A stretch of DNA of 64,000 nt, from contig OY727095.1 of the NCBI GenBank assembly GCA_963402885.1, positions 29,269,001 through 29,333,000 of the forward strand. The letters run 5' to 3'. The DNA is from Antedon bifida. Lineage: Eukaryota; Echinodermata; Crinoidea; Comatulida; Antedonidae. Positions 22,163-33,779 of this stretch are shown here, in pieces (position 1 is the first letter of the stretch; the number at the start of each line of letters is the position of its first letter). The notes below the pieces were generated by a model that was not told the DNA's origin, did no database searches, and was given only the letters and a program-made list of their open reading frames with translations. The translations under genes were made by a program, and so were the position numbers.

Positions 22163-23524
22163 ATTTTCTCCATATAAAAATGTTTACATTTTGTTAGCAA
22201 ACGCGATTTCCTTAATTATTAATTAGATTAATTAATGATCATTATGACGTCACTTGTATCGAACACATACCAAATACATCAAACAAATAACATTCACTTG
22301 TTATCATGCACCGTACCAAGTTATACTCCTGGTTGGAGATACACACGTACTGTCGTGTTTTATGCAAACTTATCGGTTCTAAAAGATAAACATAAACAAT
22401 ATATTTAAATAAAAAAATCAGTATTGGTCCAAAACGTAGGACATACTTTCTAGCGTCAATAATACCGTACAATAAATAATTTCTCATTCGGTACTGTACT
22501 AAATACGTAAGCGCAACGCAAATGAGTTGACCAATCACGACACGATGGCTTATCCTAATTGTGTTCGCTTGTGATTGGTCAATTCATTTGCGAGAGAACT
22601 AAGCTTTAGCGCGCTAAATACGCAGGCGTATCCACGCTCTGACCCTTACGTCACGCAAAACCACGAATCCTAATTTGGTCCAAAAACATTCAACGCTACC
22701 CCCGGCCCTTTATTGTACGAATAATATATTGCACATCACTCACACAAGGTGAGGAACAAAGAAACAATTAAATTGGCGATGTTCCGTTAATTAAGTCATG
22801 AATGTGATATTGAATAATATTGAATGGTCGACTAGACAAGAAAATGAGCCTATAGAAATAACAGAATGCACTAAGTGTGCTTAATACTAAAAAGTCGATT
22901 ATAAAGTACAAGGCCTCAGGTAACAGTGAACTGTACATTCAATCTTTTACATGTTAAAGAAACTCTTTTGCTATGCCTGTAGGATTAACATTGGATTATT
23001 ACTCAGTCGGTACTATTCTGCAATATTGCTGTCTAAATTGGTTTGATTTGTGCTATTTAGGATTAAATATGTCTGGAGGTAACATCCGATGTTACGAGAG
23101 AATATAGTGTGCTGTTCATTTGGTCAGAATCAAACCCTGCTATTGCATGATATGTTTTTAGTACCTTTTTTTCTATACAAGCCGTTCTGTCCTTTATTTT
23201 ACCGTGGTTTCGCTTTATTCCATGTTGCCATTCTATTTATTGTTTTCCTTCTTACGTCACCCGCCCCCCTCCCCTCACTTATCTATTTGTTCAAATACTA
23301 TAATAATTCTGATTTGACCACAATGGAATGCAGTATTTATATATTCTCAACAAGTCCCATCATACGTTGTTTGCAACGAGTAAACAATAGTATCAAGTAA
23401 GCTACCTATTTTTAGCAATTTTAGCGTGTTTTTGCGTTTATTATACCGTTATATTTGTGTATTTAATTTGACTAAAATAAACATATCATCTGGAGAACTG
23501 TGTAAACAGTACATGTTGGAATGT
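22163..23524. other. 3' flank of the ADMP gene (copy A)
   Basis: No gene supported. It contains a short inverted pair (GAGTTGACCAATCACGAC about 22523 and GTGATTGGTCAATTCATTTG about 22571). A poly(A) signal for the minus-strand ADMP transcript (TTTATT on plus, 23437-23442) lies about 83 bp past its stop. Open frames here are equally open in copy B only because the duplicate is recent. Confidence 0.5.
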
Positions 23525-25477
23525 CTACCTAAATCCGCAGTCTTGTACCACCATATCCTCGTACTGGCGAAGAACAACATTGTCATTTGTATCAAAATAC
23601 AACATCGAAATCGGTGATAAGTTTGTCGGTGTACAACAGACGGGAGGTGCGGCCGATTTGTCTAATGACACGACCAGAGTCTGCATTATAGCGTGGTTTG
23701 TTGTGTTAAGTCTTTCGTTCATTGGGAAGGGGCATTCCCCAGCACAATAATACGCTTGATACGTCATCGGTGCGATAATCCAATCATCCCATCCTACGTC
23801 TTTGAAATTCACGAGTAGTCGATTTCTTTTACAGATGTTAGGATTGTTGTTGTGGACGTCTGCGGGTTCTGCGTCACGCCGGATCCGACTCTTGCACTGG
23901 CTATGGTCTATTGACACGACGATTAGCGACGTTTGACTAGAGAGCAGATCCCGTTCGCTTTCTAACGAATTACCGCTAAATTGAAAAGCAACGTATAGTT
24001 GAAGATTCTTCATCGATTGCGAGCGAAATTTCTCGACAAGGTCTAGAATATCAATGACTGCGTATTCGTCAAATTCGGATGTAAAGTTATGCAACGAATG
24101 AAACTCTAAAATTGGTTGATCGTCAAGAAGATTGTTTTCATTAAATTTATTTCGTTTAAGTAATTGGTAAAGAGAAACTTGAACTGCTTGTTTGCCTCAT
24201 CTCGGTTCTCAAAAATTCCGAAATTGATTTCAGCTTTTGTTATACTTTCGGTCTCTGGGATTGTTGACAGGTTGAAGGAAAGTAACTGATGGTAACGGCC
24301 ACTTCCGGTGCTTGATTTACGCATGCTCAGACCTGTCAATAAAATGATGATAATACACTATATTAATTAATAAAAATATAAGTTAATAATTAGTATTACT
24401 ATGTCTACATACTTTATATCTTTATTCACTTTATTGCAAAGGTCTGAATTGATAGACCAACGCGTACGGTATGCGTATAGCGCGCAATAAATGACGGCCA
24501 TCAGAAGCAAAAGGTACAAAATAATAAGGTGATTTTTTTGATTTATTTTCTTAAATGTCAAATATCAGTATCAGCAACGTATGCTTACTATAGATCTTTA
24601 TAATTTATTACGGTATTACATTGGGTTTATAGGCAGTTACGCAGAAGCCGTGGTGGTCGAAAATTTTCTGTAAAATGGCTGGGCACTAAAGAATGATTGT
24701 TTTCAAGCCATTACAATGATATACAACCATCTCACTGCGAGATATTTACATACAAACACGTAGAAATTATATAAAAATTAGTTAAAATACTTTCGCTGGT
24801 ATTTAGGTTGTATCACCCGTACTGCAACAAGTAGTCTGTCAACTACCATTATTCATTGCGATCCAAGTTATTTCACAAAAAAATATTAATATAAAGAAAA
24901 GGTATCCGCCTTTTAAAGTCTATGTTACTTTACATCGTCTAAAGCGAGTATAGATAGGTGAATAATTGTGTTATCCACTTGCTCCTATACCAAAACTAGT
25001 CGTTTTTCGTTCAACGAAATATACTGTAGGTAGAAACTATAGTCGTTTTTCGTTCAATCGTGACCTAGTAGTCTAGTACATCTATACAAGTACATTTGTC
25101 GTTCCTTACCATGGCAGACTATTTTGTGTGTACGTATCGGCTATGAGGTATCTTTTCTAATGTATAGTCGACATACCTGTATTTTGCAAACTTCTAACTG
25201 TGTTGCCCGGAATATCATTGTCATCGAATCCACATCTGCTACTAGTCGTGAAGATGTTGTGTTGGTGCTGTTCTTCTATTCTTCTGTACATATCAATCAT
25301 ATAGCGAGGAGCCGTAGCGTTTACCCCAATCTTTGGTTTCTGTGTCAAACCAAAGAAGCGAAGGATTCGACTTTCCATGCTATTGTCCCAATTCTTTGTC
25401 TCTCCATCAACAACTTCCAATAAAAAAACAATGAAGATTAACACTAACCATTGTACAGCAGGTAAACAAACCCTCAT
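23525..25477 (-). pseudogene. admp: ADMP-like TGF-beta ligand, copy A, frameshifted
   Basis: Same gene as 39370-41332: exon 1 25177-25477 and exon 2 23525-24332. Exon 2 lacks the ten bases CGTGTGTCTA found in copy B at 40033-40042, so after the prodomain residues NRDEAN the frame shifts and ends early. The lost frame resumes at [17 protein letters not shown] and runs to the normal stop at 23525, through the RIRR cleavage site and the whole knot domain. As it stands the gene cannot make a ligand unless the deletion is a sequencing or assembly error. Exon 1 differs from copy B by one residue (GETKNWD here, GETNNWD there). The terminal CGFR is the same in both. Confidence 0.88.
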
Positions 25478-25499
25478 TTTGTCAGTTGTCAGTAAATCA

Positions 25500-27100
25500 C
25501 CGTCAAGTGAGTGAGCTACACCACCCTCGGGGTAAAACTTGGCGCCACAAATTTACTTTTCTCCTCCACGCGGGACAACTTGCAAAGCTTTGCTTTAAAA
25601 CTGCTTTTCAAAGTTTATGTGACGTTTTCGAATGAATAAACCACTTACATCTGCGCCCTGTATGTTGTCATGCGACTTAGCAATAGTTTGAACGCAAATA
25701 AATAGCTTACTTCGTGGTGGGTCAGTATGTTAATGTGTGTATCCTATAAAACAAAACGTTAATTCTGCACACGCTATATATTACATGGATTAGTATAGTA
25801 TAACAGGGATTTTTTTATTATTTTTATTTTTTTACATAAATGGTTACTATACGTCTATAAGATACTTATAACGCAATATATGCACATATATAGCAATATT
25901 ATTGCATAATAACAGTATTTTAAAAAGTGCGTATTTTGCCCATTTTTCGAAAAAATCCATGTAGGCCTATATAGTACAGGGATTTTTTTTTATAAAAATG
26001 ACCAAAACATCGACTTTTCCAAATACGTTTGACTACATAGCGTGATTCTACTCATGGTCGAAATCCCTGTACTATAGTGCAGGGATTTTTTCGAAAAACT
26101 GGATTTAAGCAAAATAGTGAGGATCTACTTTGAAAAGAATATTTTTTTATAAAAAAATTGACAAAATATCGACTTCAATTATTATGCGGTAATATTGCCA
26201 TGTGTATATAGTGTGTATCATCATAGTAATTTAACTAGTTATGTCAGGGTCAAAGTTTAACATTTCTCTGAACACATGATGTCATTCTGCGCATGTCACA
26301 GAAAAAATAATCAGTTATGTCAGAAATACAAATATATATAAATCTGATAATATTATCTTGCGTTATGTCAAAAAATAAAAAGGATCGAAATTTGACCATG
26401 TTTTTAAAAATAAAATCCCTTACTATAGGCAGGCCTACAGTTTTTTTAAATGATCACAATATCGATTTTTCAAACTGTATTGATCAGGAAATAACATGCA
26501 CGGCATGTAAAAAAATAAATTGGTCGAACAACTATACTTTTTAGTACACTTCGAAATTAGTTACTATCTACTAATTGTAATAATAGAGGTACACAAGCAG
26601 CAGCTGTTAAAGGGACATAGTATACTTGTACAATTATTACGGAAGATGTATTACAAGTACATTGGTGCCTTCAATAAACCATAGATAAACTATCATTAGA
26701 TTATATTGGTTAATACATTGATAAGGATAGCGCGTATGGCACCGGTGTACACACATCCTTGTCTAGCGCGTGGATCATTTGATAATCTGCAACTGAAAGA
26801 TTTCCCATAGAGCACATTATTGACAATAATCTTATTGCACCAATGCCGATATTGTGTTAATCGTGTAAACATGGAGAATGCTCAATCTTTAGCTCTGTGT
26901 CTAAACCATGGCTGTTTTACTTTTGTCGTTTTGTTTTAGCTTTTTCTTTATTTTATTTTTACAATTACGATCCAGCTAAAGGCAAATTAATGAAAAATGA
27001 CAATGCTAAAAGTTAATATAATAAGTTGTATATAATTTATTAAACTTTGTATAATGAGGGTGATTGAAAAGCTGATATGCATGAGGTCCTAAAAACGAGA
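25500..27100. other. Upstream region of ADMP copy A with hairpin-repeat relatives
   Basis: 5' flank of the ADMP gene, then AT-rich repeats. About 25800-25960 is an inverted relative of 27768-28110 (AAAAAGTGCGTATTTTGCCC, TTTTTCGAAAAAATCC). About 26050-26120 contains CCCTGTACTATAGTGCAGGG hairpins. The 10-bp LINE target ACAATTACGA is intact (empty) at 26961-26970. Confidence 0.6.
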
Positions 27101-27109
27101 ACGATATAG

Positions 27110-27352
27110 ATATATTGATACCAATAAAATTATTCGATATATTAATACCAATACAATTAATCGATATCTTAATACCAATACAATTAATCGATATATTAAT
27201 ACCAATACAATTAATCGATATATTAATACCAATACAATTAATCGATATCTTAATACCAATACAATTAATCGATATATTAATACCAATACAATTAATCGAT
27301 ATATTAATACCAATACAATTAATCGATATATTAAAACCAATACAATTAATCA
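27110..27352 (+). repeat. 27-bp minisatellite, 9 units (copy A)
   Basis: Unit ATATTAATACCAATACAATT plus AATCGAT. 27 bp is a multiple of three, so the array stays open in several frames on both strands; these frames are not genes. The second and fifth units are followed by GATATCTTAAT instead of GATATATTAAT. Copy B has the same variant pattern split 5 + 4 by a LINE. Confidence 0.95.
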
Positions 27353-27767
27353 ATATATATATATATATATTTTTTTTCTTTTTATTCAGTACATTACACA
27401 GAGGCGCCTTAAAAGATGGAACCACCTTAGCTTCAAGGCGCCTCAGATTAACAAATATAACATTTTAAAACAACTAACAGAAACATCAATCAAATCTTCC
27501 AGAATTAACAAGAAATTGTTGTACATAATAAAATAATAAAGCATTTTCACAATTCGAAAGAAGATCGGAACCAAAAATAAAAATTTCACTTAAAAATTTA
27601 AAATTATATGTTAAAGAAAAATCCTTGGCTAAGATATATTATTAATATCAATATATCAGTATCACAAGTATTGATATCAGTTAATATCTTCTTCATAATT
27701 TTATATATTTTTGTATCAATACTGTTAATTAATACCAACACAAATGATTAGTTGATAAAAAAAAAAA

Positions 27768-27846
27768 GTGCGTATTTTGGCAATTTTTCGAAAAAATCCC
27801 TGTACTATAGTAAGGGATTTTTTCGAAAAATGGCCAAAATACGCAC
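27768..27846. repeat. 79-bp hairpin repeat (copy A)
   Basis: GTGCGTATTTTGGCAATTTT then TCGAAAAAATCCCT, an ACTATAGT-type centre, and the inverted arm AGGGATTTTTTCGAAAAATG GCC AAAATACGCAC. Arms of about 34 bp. A second, looser copy is at about 27960-28042, and inverted relatives lie upstream of ADMP. Confidence 0.8.
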
Positions 27847-28139
27847 TTTTTTAAATACTGTTATTATGCAATAATATTGCTATATATGTGCATATATTGT
27901 GTTATAAGCATCTTATAGATGTATAGTAACCATTTATGTCAAAAAATAAAAAAGTCGAAATATGGCCATTTTTTGAAAAAAATCTCTGTAGGCCTACTAT
28001 AGTAAGGGATTTTTTCGAAAAATGGCCAAAATACGCACTTTTTTAAATACTGTTATTATGCAATAATATTGCTATATATGAGCATATATTGTGTTATAAG
28101 CTTATTTATGATTTATTTATTATTATTTATTTATTATGA

Positions 28140-28612
28140 TCTGCCTAACTCACTGCTTATATCATTATACTGTCTAAGTCATAATTTTGTTTTTGTTTTT
28201 CTGCCTAACTCTCTGCTTATATCAATATACTATATTTTTTGTGTTTCTGCCTAAGTCAGCTGAGTGACTTAGGCAATTAAGGAGAGATGACTTATGATCT
28301 GCCTAATTCTGCTTATATCAATATACTATATTTTATGTGTTTCTGCCTAAGTCAGCTATGTGACCTAGGCAATTAAGGAGAGCTGGCTTATGATCTGCCT
28401 AACTCACTGCTTATATCAATATACTATATTTTTTGTGTTTCTGCCTAAGTCAGCTATGTGACTTAGGCAATTAAGGAGAGCTGACTTATGATCTGCCTAA
28501 CTCACTGCTTATATCAATATACTATATTTTTTGTGTTTCTGCCTAAGTCAGCTATGTGACTTAGGCAATTAAGGAGAGCTGACTTATGATCTGCCTAACT
28601 CACTGCTTATAT
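28140..28612 (+). repeat. 98-bp tandem repeat with internal hairpin (copy A)
   Basis: About four to five units, clearest between 28443 and 28612, where the period is exactly 98 bp. Each full unit contains GCCTAAGTCAGCTATGTGAC TTAGGC, a 10-bp-arm hairpin, then AATTAAGGAGAGCTGACTTA. Matches 50422-50897 in copy B. Confidence 0.9.
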
Positions 28613-28861
28613 CAAAAACACAAAACCGTTTAATGTCTTGTACCTCTTAACATCCAACCTTATATTGTAATATTTGTTGATGTTTTTTCTTAATCGTTGG
28701 AAATGGAACAGTACTTAATCTCACTTATTAAAGATAGATATATTGACACTAAATTGCAGGAGAAAACATCCGTTAAACGAAAGAATGTAGGCCTAACATT
28801 CATTTTAACTTCTTAATACTTTATTTCAAATATGTAAACTATTACATTAATATACACTTAC

Positions 28862-28934
28862 CACCCCAATGTAGTTGGATGTTATACAAGGAAACTATCA
28901 CTACCGGAATGTTATGCTTCGCAAATTTATTCAC
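28862..28934 (-). CDS. Extra family-X exon (VNKFAKHNIPVV type), copy A
   Basis: 73-nt exon-like block with acceptor TTCAAAG|GTGAAT and donor GGGGTG|GTAAGT, phase 0 to 1, encoding VNKFAKHNIPVVIVSLYNIQ and LHWG. Paralogue of the exon at 33212-33287, with homologous flanks on both sides (28620-29000 resembles 32970-33330). It lies past the X stop codon at 29066, so it belongs to a second, truncated X unit or is a relic. Confidence 0.45.
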
Positions 28935-30160
28935 CTTTGAATTAAAAAAAAAAGTCAAAAGAATGTAATGGACTACATTCACCACTCTCTTCCATTTGTT
29001 AATTACTGTTTTCATCACGTAACATTAAAATTACTCTTTATATTCTATACTGTATATTCATATACTTACATCCTCTGTTTACTAGTTCCTGGAGCAGCTG
29101 AAACAAACATGAGTTTCAGTGAAACATCAAGAATATAGTATGTTTACAAAATATTATCAGTGAACCATGCTCAAAATTAAAATTTAAATTAACTTTACTT
29201 TTTTAATTATAATTTTCATACGCAACTTACTTTTTATACTCAAATATACCTGCTTTCCAATGCCTAAAAAATCCCCGGATTAAAGTCCTTGACATTTCTT
29301 CTTCAGATTCATCAATATCTAAAAAGAGAGTAACCAAACATAGTAAATAATAAAGCCTAAGATAATTTGCTACAATGACCTGTTATTTAACATCTGCTAA
29401 TGACTTTTAAGGTACTGTACACCCACTGCTTCACATTTTACTTTCTTTTAACAGACCAATTATCCATTGGTCAAGTGTGGCTCACAATCAGGGAGACATG
29501 TGAACGAGACTACTGTTGTCTCTCATGTTGTTTATACTTTAAGAAAAGATGTTAAGAAAAGTGTTCGTTTTTTATTGAAATTTCTTACAATATATATTTT
29601 TTTATCACTGCATTGACAGTATAAATCTTCTTGAATGTGTACCAATTTAATACCAATAAATTTCTGGCGCCACGCATTCAGGATTGCTATACACTCGGCT
29701 ATAAAAAAAATATATGCATTTTAATAAAATATAAATAAATTTGGTGGTTGTTGACAAGAACATATCACAGGCGATTTTAACGTGGCATCTCTGATTTTGG
29801 GTGCAAATATATACGTTTATCGCCTATAAATGATCCGGGGAAGAGTAAACTCTTCATTGATTAATTCCTAATTTAGTTTAGAGAACATAACCGTATCCAA
29901 TAAAGAAAAATTAAAGAAACTAATGTATTAATAAATAATAATAAATCTGAAAGGTTAATGATTGTATGAACGCATACCAAAATGTTGACTTACCGGTCTG
30001 GAAGGTAGGCATAGTGTATGTTCTATATATTTTTACTTAATTTGTATATTCATCAGTTTATTTGAAAAAAAAAGAAAATTCTAATAAACATTTTCTTTCC
30101 TTTCCGTTTTGACCTCTGCCCATTAATTTTCACGATACGTCCATGAAAGCATTTAGTTAA

Positions 30161-30605
30161 AGATGTATTGTCCCTTGAAACACAAAAAATAAAATTTAAA
30201 TTGGCCATATCAAACCATAGAGATATTCACTTTAAGTCAAAAATTTGAGCCAAAACCAACCAGTTTACGTAATTAAAAGGTAATTTAATTTGATTACATT
30301 TCATCTGGAAAATCGTCGCGAGCAAAAGTAAACAAAGATTTCAAACCACGAGTATGCATTATGAATGATGCTAATTAGGATTGTTTACAACTCCTTATGG
30401 TTGAGAAGGTGTTTTCACACAGATTTCGAGAAAGTTTTATGATTATGCATACAGAGTAGCCAAACAAGCGCGTTGAATGTCTGTATTTCAGTTATGATTT
30501 TTTTTCGACTAATTTTTGGTGAAAGTTAATAATTATTATGATACTTTTTTTCGAAATATTTATTTTTTTATTTTTTTTGGAATTAGTCAAAGGGACAATA
30601 CATCT
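30161..30605. mobile_element. TTAA-flanked MITE (AGATGTATTGTCCC family), in copy A
   Basis: 445 bp between TTAA at 30157-30160 and 30606-30609, ends AGATGTATTGTCCC and GGGACAATACATCT. Orthologous to 52443-52950, which has about 63 bp more (TTTTGATCGAAAACTTTGAC region); the shorter form is an internal deletion in copy A. Confidence 0.85.
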
Positions 30606-31734
30606 TTAACATAATTATTAAAATATAAAAAGGGCCTACCTTTTGTAAACGTTCGTGGCGAACAGAATCTTTGGTTTGCGGGCCACCATTCAGGCCTATT
30701 CTTTTCTTTGCCCCAAAATGGCTGGCACCTGCCGTAGCCTAGGTATAATAGAGCCATTGTAAACGTCAATAAGAAGAAAAAGAATATGAGTTTTATTAAT
30801 TTCTTTAAACAAGCACGAATGTCCGATATTAGGGGTACAGCAAAATGAGCTGTAATGACGTCATAAGACAGGATGTAACGTCACATACACATCAATAACC
30901 TCGCTACCAAATACACCTATATTCCGAAAAGTTACGTCACATAACCGGAAATGGCATAATTACGGTAAATTATGAAATCTCAAAGTGATTTTTTTGCTAT
31001 TTTCGGGAGCAGAAGTGACGTCACAATATCATAAATAGGTTTTACTGTACATATTCTTATTCTCCAAGTCAAGACCTTTGAAATGCCACCAAACACGGCT
31101 AGGCCTATATTACGACGAAAATCGTAAAAGGTACCATCTTCAAGATGTTATATGGCTGCATCTAGGTTGAAATTAAAATATTCGGTTCTATAGCTTTGAG
31201 GTCCCTGTAGTATACCCATGCCAAATCCCAGCTCAATACTACAACGAATAAGAGAGGAGTAGTACTTTATAAATCGCATTTTTGCGATTGGTACCATGTT
31301 TATGACGTTATAATTCTGCATCCGGTTGAAGTACGAACATTTTCTCTTTATAACTTTGTTCACATATTACCCTAGTGTATGCATGCCATGTTTCAGTAGG
31401 ACTTGAAAGTTGGCTCAATAATGTCCAGATGGAAGAGAAGATGAGTGAGTCCTAGACTCGGTTACCCCGAGTAAAAATCGTTATATATATTATATATCAC
31501 TTGAGCTGTCCTATCCATACAGTACATAATATGAATATAATTGGACATTATTATTCAAAATTATCAACATACCTTCTTTCTTTGCTAATTTTGTTATTCG
31601 GCTCCTCAGATCCTTAACACTGTGGGCCTCTATAGGCTTATTTGTTATATTTTCTAAAAATAGATACATATCTGTCAATATGTTTGTCCATTTGTCAAAA
31701 TATTTTGTTTCCATGTTTATGTTTTTTTTTATAA

Positions 31735-32775
31735 TAATAACTTTTATTCAACATCAACAGACAGTTTACATAGTTTATGGTCAAGACACACAGAAGCCAA
31801 AGTGGCTTGTCTTTGTAGTCCCTAAGCATAAAACATAAAAAAATAGACGGACGAATTACAATTACAAACAAATGATATTTTGAGACATTTTGAAAATGTG
31901 AGATCAAGCAAAATAGTTACAACTCCAGTAGCAGTAGCAATAGTAGCTAGCAATATGTTTCAAATATCATCTTTTTTATATTGTACTTTAGTATAGGGAG
32001 CGAGGTCATGTGATTTTGTTCTAGAGTAGACTGGAGTTTATTCCAGTAAGATGGTCCTTCAATGAAAATTGATCTTTTATTTATTTCTAACGTTTTAAAA
32101 TGGCGTAAAATGGCAGCTAGACGGCATGGACCGGGGCAAGTGGTATATTTCTGAAATGAATGGACCCTACTCGACCCAATCCATGTATCGTCATCCCGGT
32201 CCATGCCGTTTATAACGTAATTATAGCCCTATAAATCATAGACCTAGTTAGTCCAAGCCGTAAGTATAAACAATTTAATTAAATTATTACACATTTTGCG
32301 CCCCATACATGTGAATGTCGAATAAGTACCAACTTCACACAAAAAATTGAATATCGAATAAGGAATAAGTAACCAACTTCACGCCGGTTCCTCGAATACC
32401 ATAGTGATGCATCTTTTTAAGCAAAATATCATGATTCATTACATCGAATGCCTTTGATAGGTCCATGAATACGCTAATTAAGTATTTCTTGTTCTCGAAT
32501 GTGATTATGTGTTTCAAGTATGGCGTGGGAGGTTGAGTGCTTAGCTCGAAATCCGTATTAGTGGGGGTTTAAGAGTGCATATTTCGTTGAGTAGGTGTAT
32601 AGTCTATAATACATTGCTCTTTCAAGGATTTTGGATAGGACTGGAAGGATTGATATAGGACGATAATTTTTAATTTTGTTGATTTTACAAACGAAAGAAC
32701 AGTTTTTTTATATGTGTAAGGGGAACAGTTATATAATCTGTAATGGCTTTAACAACGCGAGGGGATATGTCATCG
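31735..32775 (-). mobile_element. Decayed LINE (RT region and 3' UTR), copy A
   Basis: Minus-strand frames with stops: VLSKILERAMYYRLYTYS and FRAKHSTSHAILETHNHI (about 32500-32650), VFMDLSKAFDVMNHDILL (RT motif, about 32410-32470), then after an internal deletion the C-terminal tail RSIFIEGPSYWNKLQSTLEQ and LPILKYNIKKMIFETY (31960-32080). The 3' UTR runs to TTGAATAAAAG near 31735. Non-LTR element of CR1/L2/Jockey type, clade not assigned. Lies in an intron of family-X copy A. About 146 bp of the 3' UTR (31742-31880) is missing from copy B. Confidence 0.75.
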
Positions 32776-33779
32776 TACCCTGGACTTTTATTGCCTTTTA
32801 TTTATGTTTGTTTTATCATCATAAATTACATTAAAGATCACCAATCTTGCCACCACACCCCGTAAAAGATTAAACAAATACCTGTCACTCTTTTCTCCTC
32901 CTTCAAGGCATCTTCAATTATTGCTTGATTTTTTTTAAAGTTTTTTTACTGCAGATTCTGTTCCTATTTAAAAACACAAAACTGTTTAATATCTTGTACA
33001 TCTTAACAACGAACCTTAAATTGTAATATTTGTTGATGTTTTTTCTTTATTTTTGGAAATGGAACAGTATGTAATCTCACTTATTAAAGATAGATATATT
33101 GACACTAAATAGCAGGAGAAAACATCCGATAAACGAAAGAATTGAACATCCACTTTAACTTTTTAATACTTTATTTCAAATATATAAACTATTATATTAA
33201 TACACACTTACCATCCCAATGCAGTTTGTTGTTGCGCATCGAAACTACAACTATATTAATGTTATATTTCTTTGCAAATTTATTAACCTTTGAATTAAAA
33301 AAAAGTCAAAAGAATGTAATAGACTACATAATTATTCAAAGATAAGTACGCACACATAATATTAATAGAAGGACTATTATATGTACGAGTTACTATTTGT
33401 TGGCACGTATCACAAATGCACAAAAGTTCAAAACAAGACGATAAAAAAACATACCTTGCTGTGTGTATAAACCAAGATAAATAATATCTTCGATTTTAAA
33501 TAATAATCTCGTATTAATCCTTGCGTTTGATAAATATTCCTTGTTGTTGTCAACAAAAAATCGCTTGTTTATTATTAATATGCGTAGTTCTCCATGGAGA
33601 CTAAATGTGTACGTATTATCCAATATTTAGGAGCCACTGTGTCTAGCAACCGTACTCTGTCTATCGCGTGTGTTTCCCTGCTGCCCGTATACTCGATAAC
33701 TGTAACATACATATAGTTTAGAAGCAATGGGATGTTCCAAAGCGTACCAATCATACAAGTCGGCCTTCGGTTGGCTTCA

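Larger units (their letters stand above)
29066..33287 (-). pseudogene. Family-X gene, copy A, without start exon
   Basis: Exons on the minus strand: 33212-33287 (VNKFAKKYNINIVVVSMRNN), 32882-32923 (AIIEDALKEEKRVT), 31573-31653 (ENITNKPIEAHSVKDLRSRI), 30640-30695 (GLNGGPQTKDSVRHERLQK), possibly 29994-30022 (TYTMPTFQT), 29250-29318 (DIDESEEEMSRTLIRGFF then RHWKA) and the last, 29066-29097 (AAPGTSKQRM stop). All have GT-AG borders and phases agree except between the fourth and fifth (phase 0 against 2), so one small exon is missing or the fifth is wrong. The MSA-AHKQLL start exon that precedes this series in copy B lies just beyond the duplication border and is absent to the right of 33329. Probably headless and silent. 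Function not recognised. Confidence 0.5.
22163..33329 (+). repeat. Large direct duplication, copy A (~11.2 kb)
   Basis: Collinear and nearly identical with 38008-55499 once two LINE insertions in copy B are removed. Left border: homology begins at ATTTTCTCC (22163 / 38008). Right border: homology ends at AGACTACAT (33329 / 55499). Contains the frameshifted ADMP gene, satellite and hairpin repeats, a LINE remnant and family-X exons without a start exon. Copy-specific changes: 10-bp deletion near 24187, lack of 195 bp present at 41591-41785, lack of about 63 bp inside the 30161-30605 MITE. Confidence 0.93.

Noticed and set aside
22242-22538. 98-codon minus frame identical in both large copies (also 38087-38383)
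   Set aside because: Its conservation only reflects the recent duplication; composition is that of 3' flanking DNA, with no splice, start or domain support.
23089-23617. Plus-strand frames over the ADMP 3' region and exon 2
   Set aside because: Antisense shadows of the ADMP gene and its 3' flank.
27006-27468. Long overlapping open frames on both strands over the 27-bp minisatellite
   Set aside because: The unit length is divisible by three, so every stop-free frame repeats. Products such as IPIQLIDIL repeated are artefacts of the array.
28140-28612. CRISPR-like array
   Set aside because: 98-bp units are contiguous without variable spacers, in a eukaryotic sequence; ordinary satellite.
29070-29097. 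Donor GAT|GTAAGT after AAPGTSKQR as an internal exon border
   Set aside because: In frame the bases read ATG TAA, a stop. Splicing to the next VNKF exon would give an immediate stop, so it is treated as the terminal exon.
30640-30769. Reading RPEWWPANQRFCSPRTFTKG as a conserved domain in the 30.7/53.0 kb exon
   Set aside because: The frame that joins the preceding exon in phase and matches the X1 paralogue is GLNGGPQTKDSVRHERLQK. In X1 the WWP frame hits a stop.
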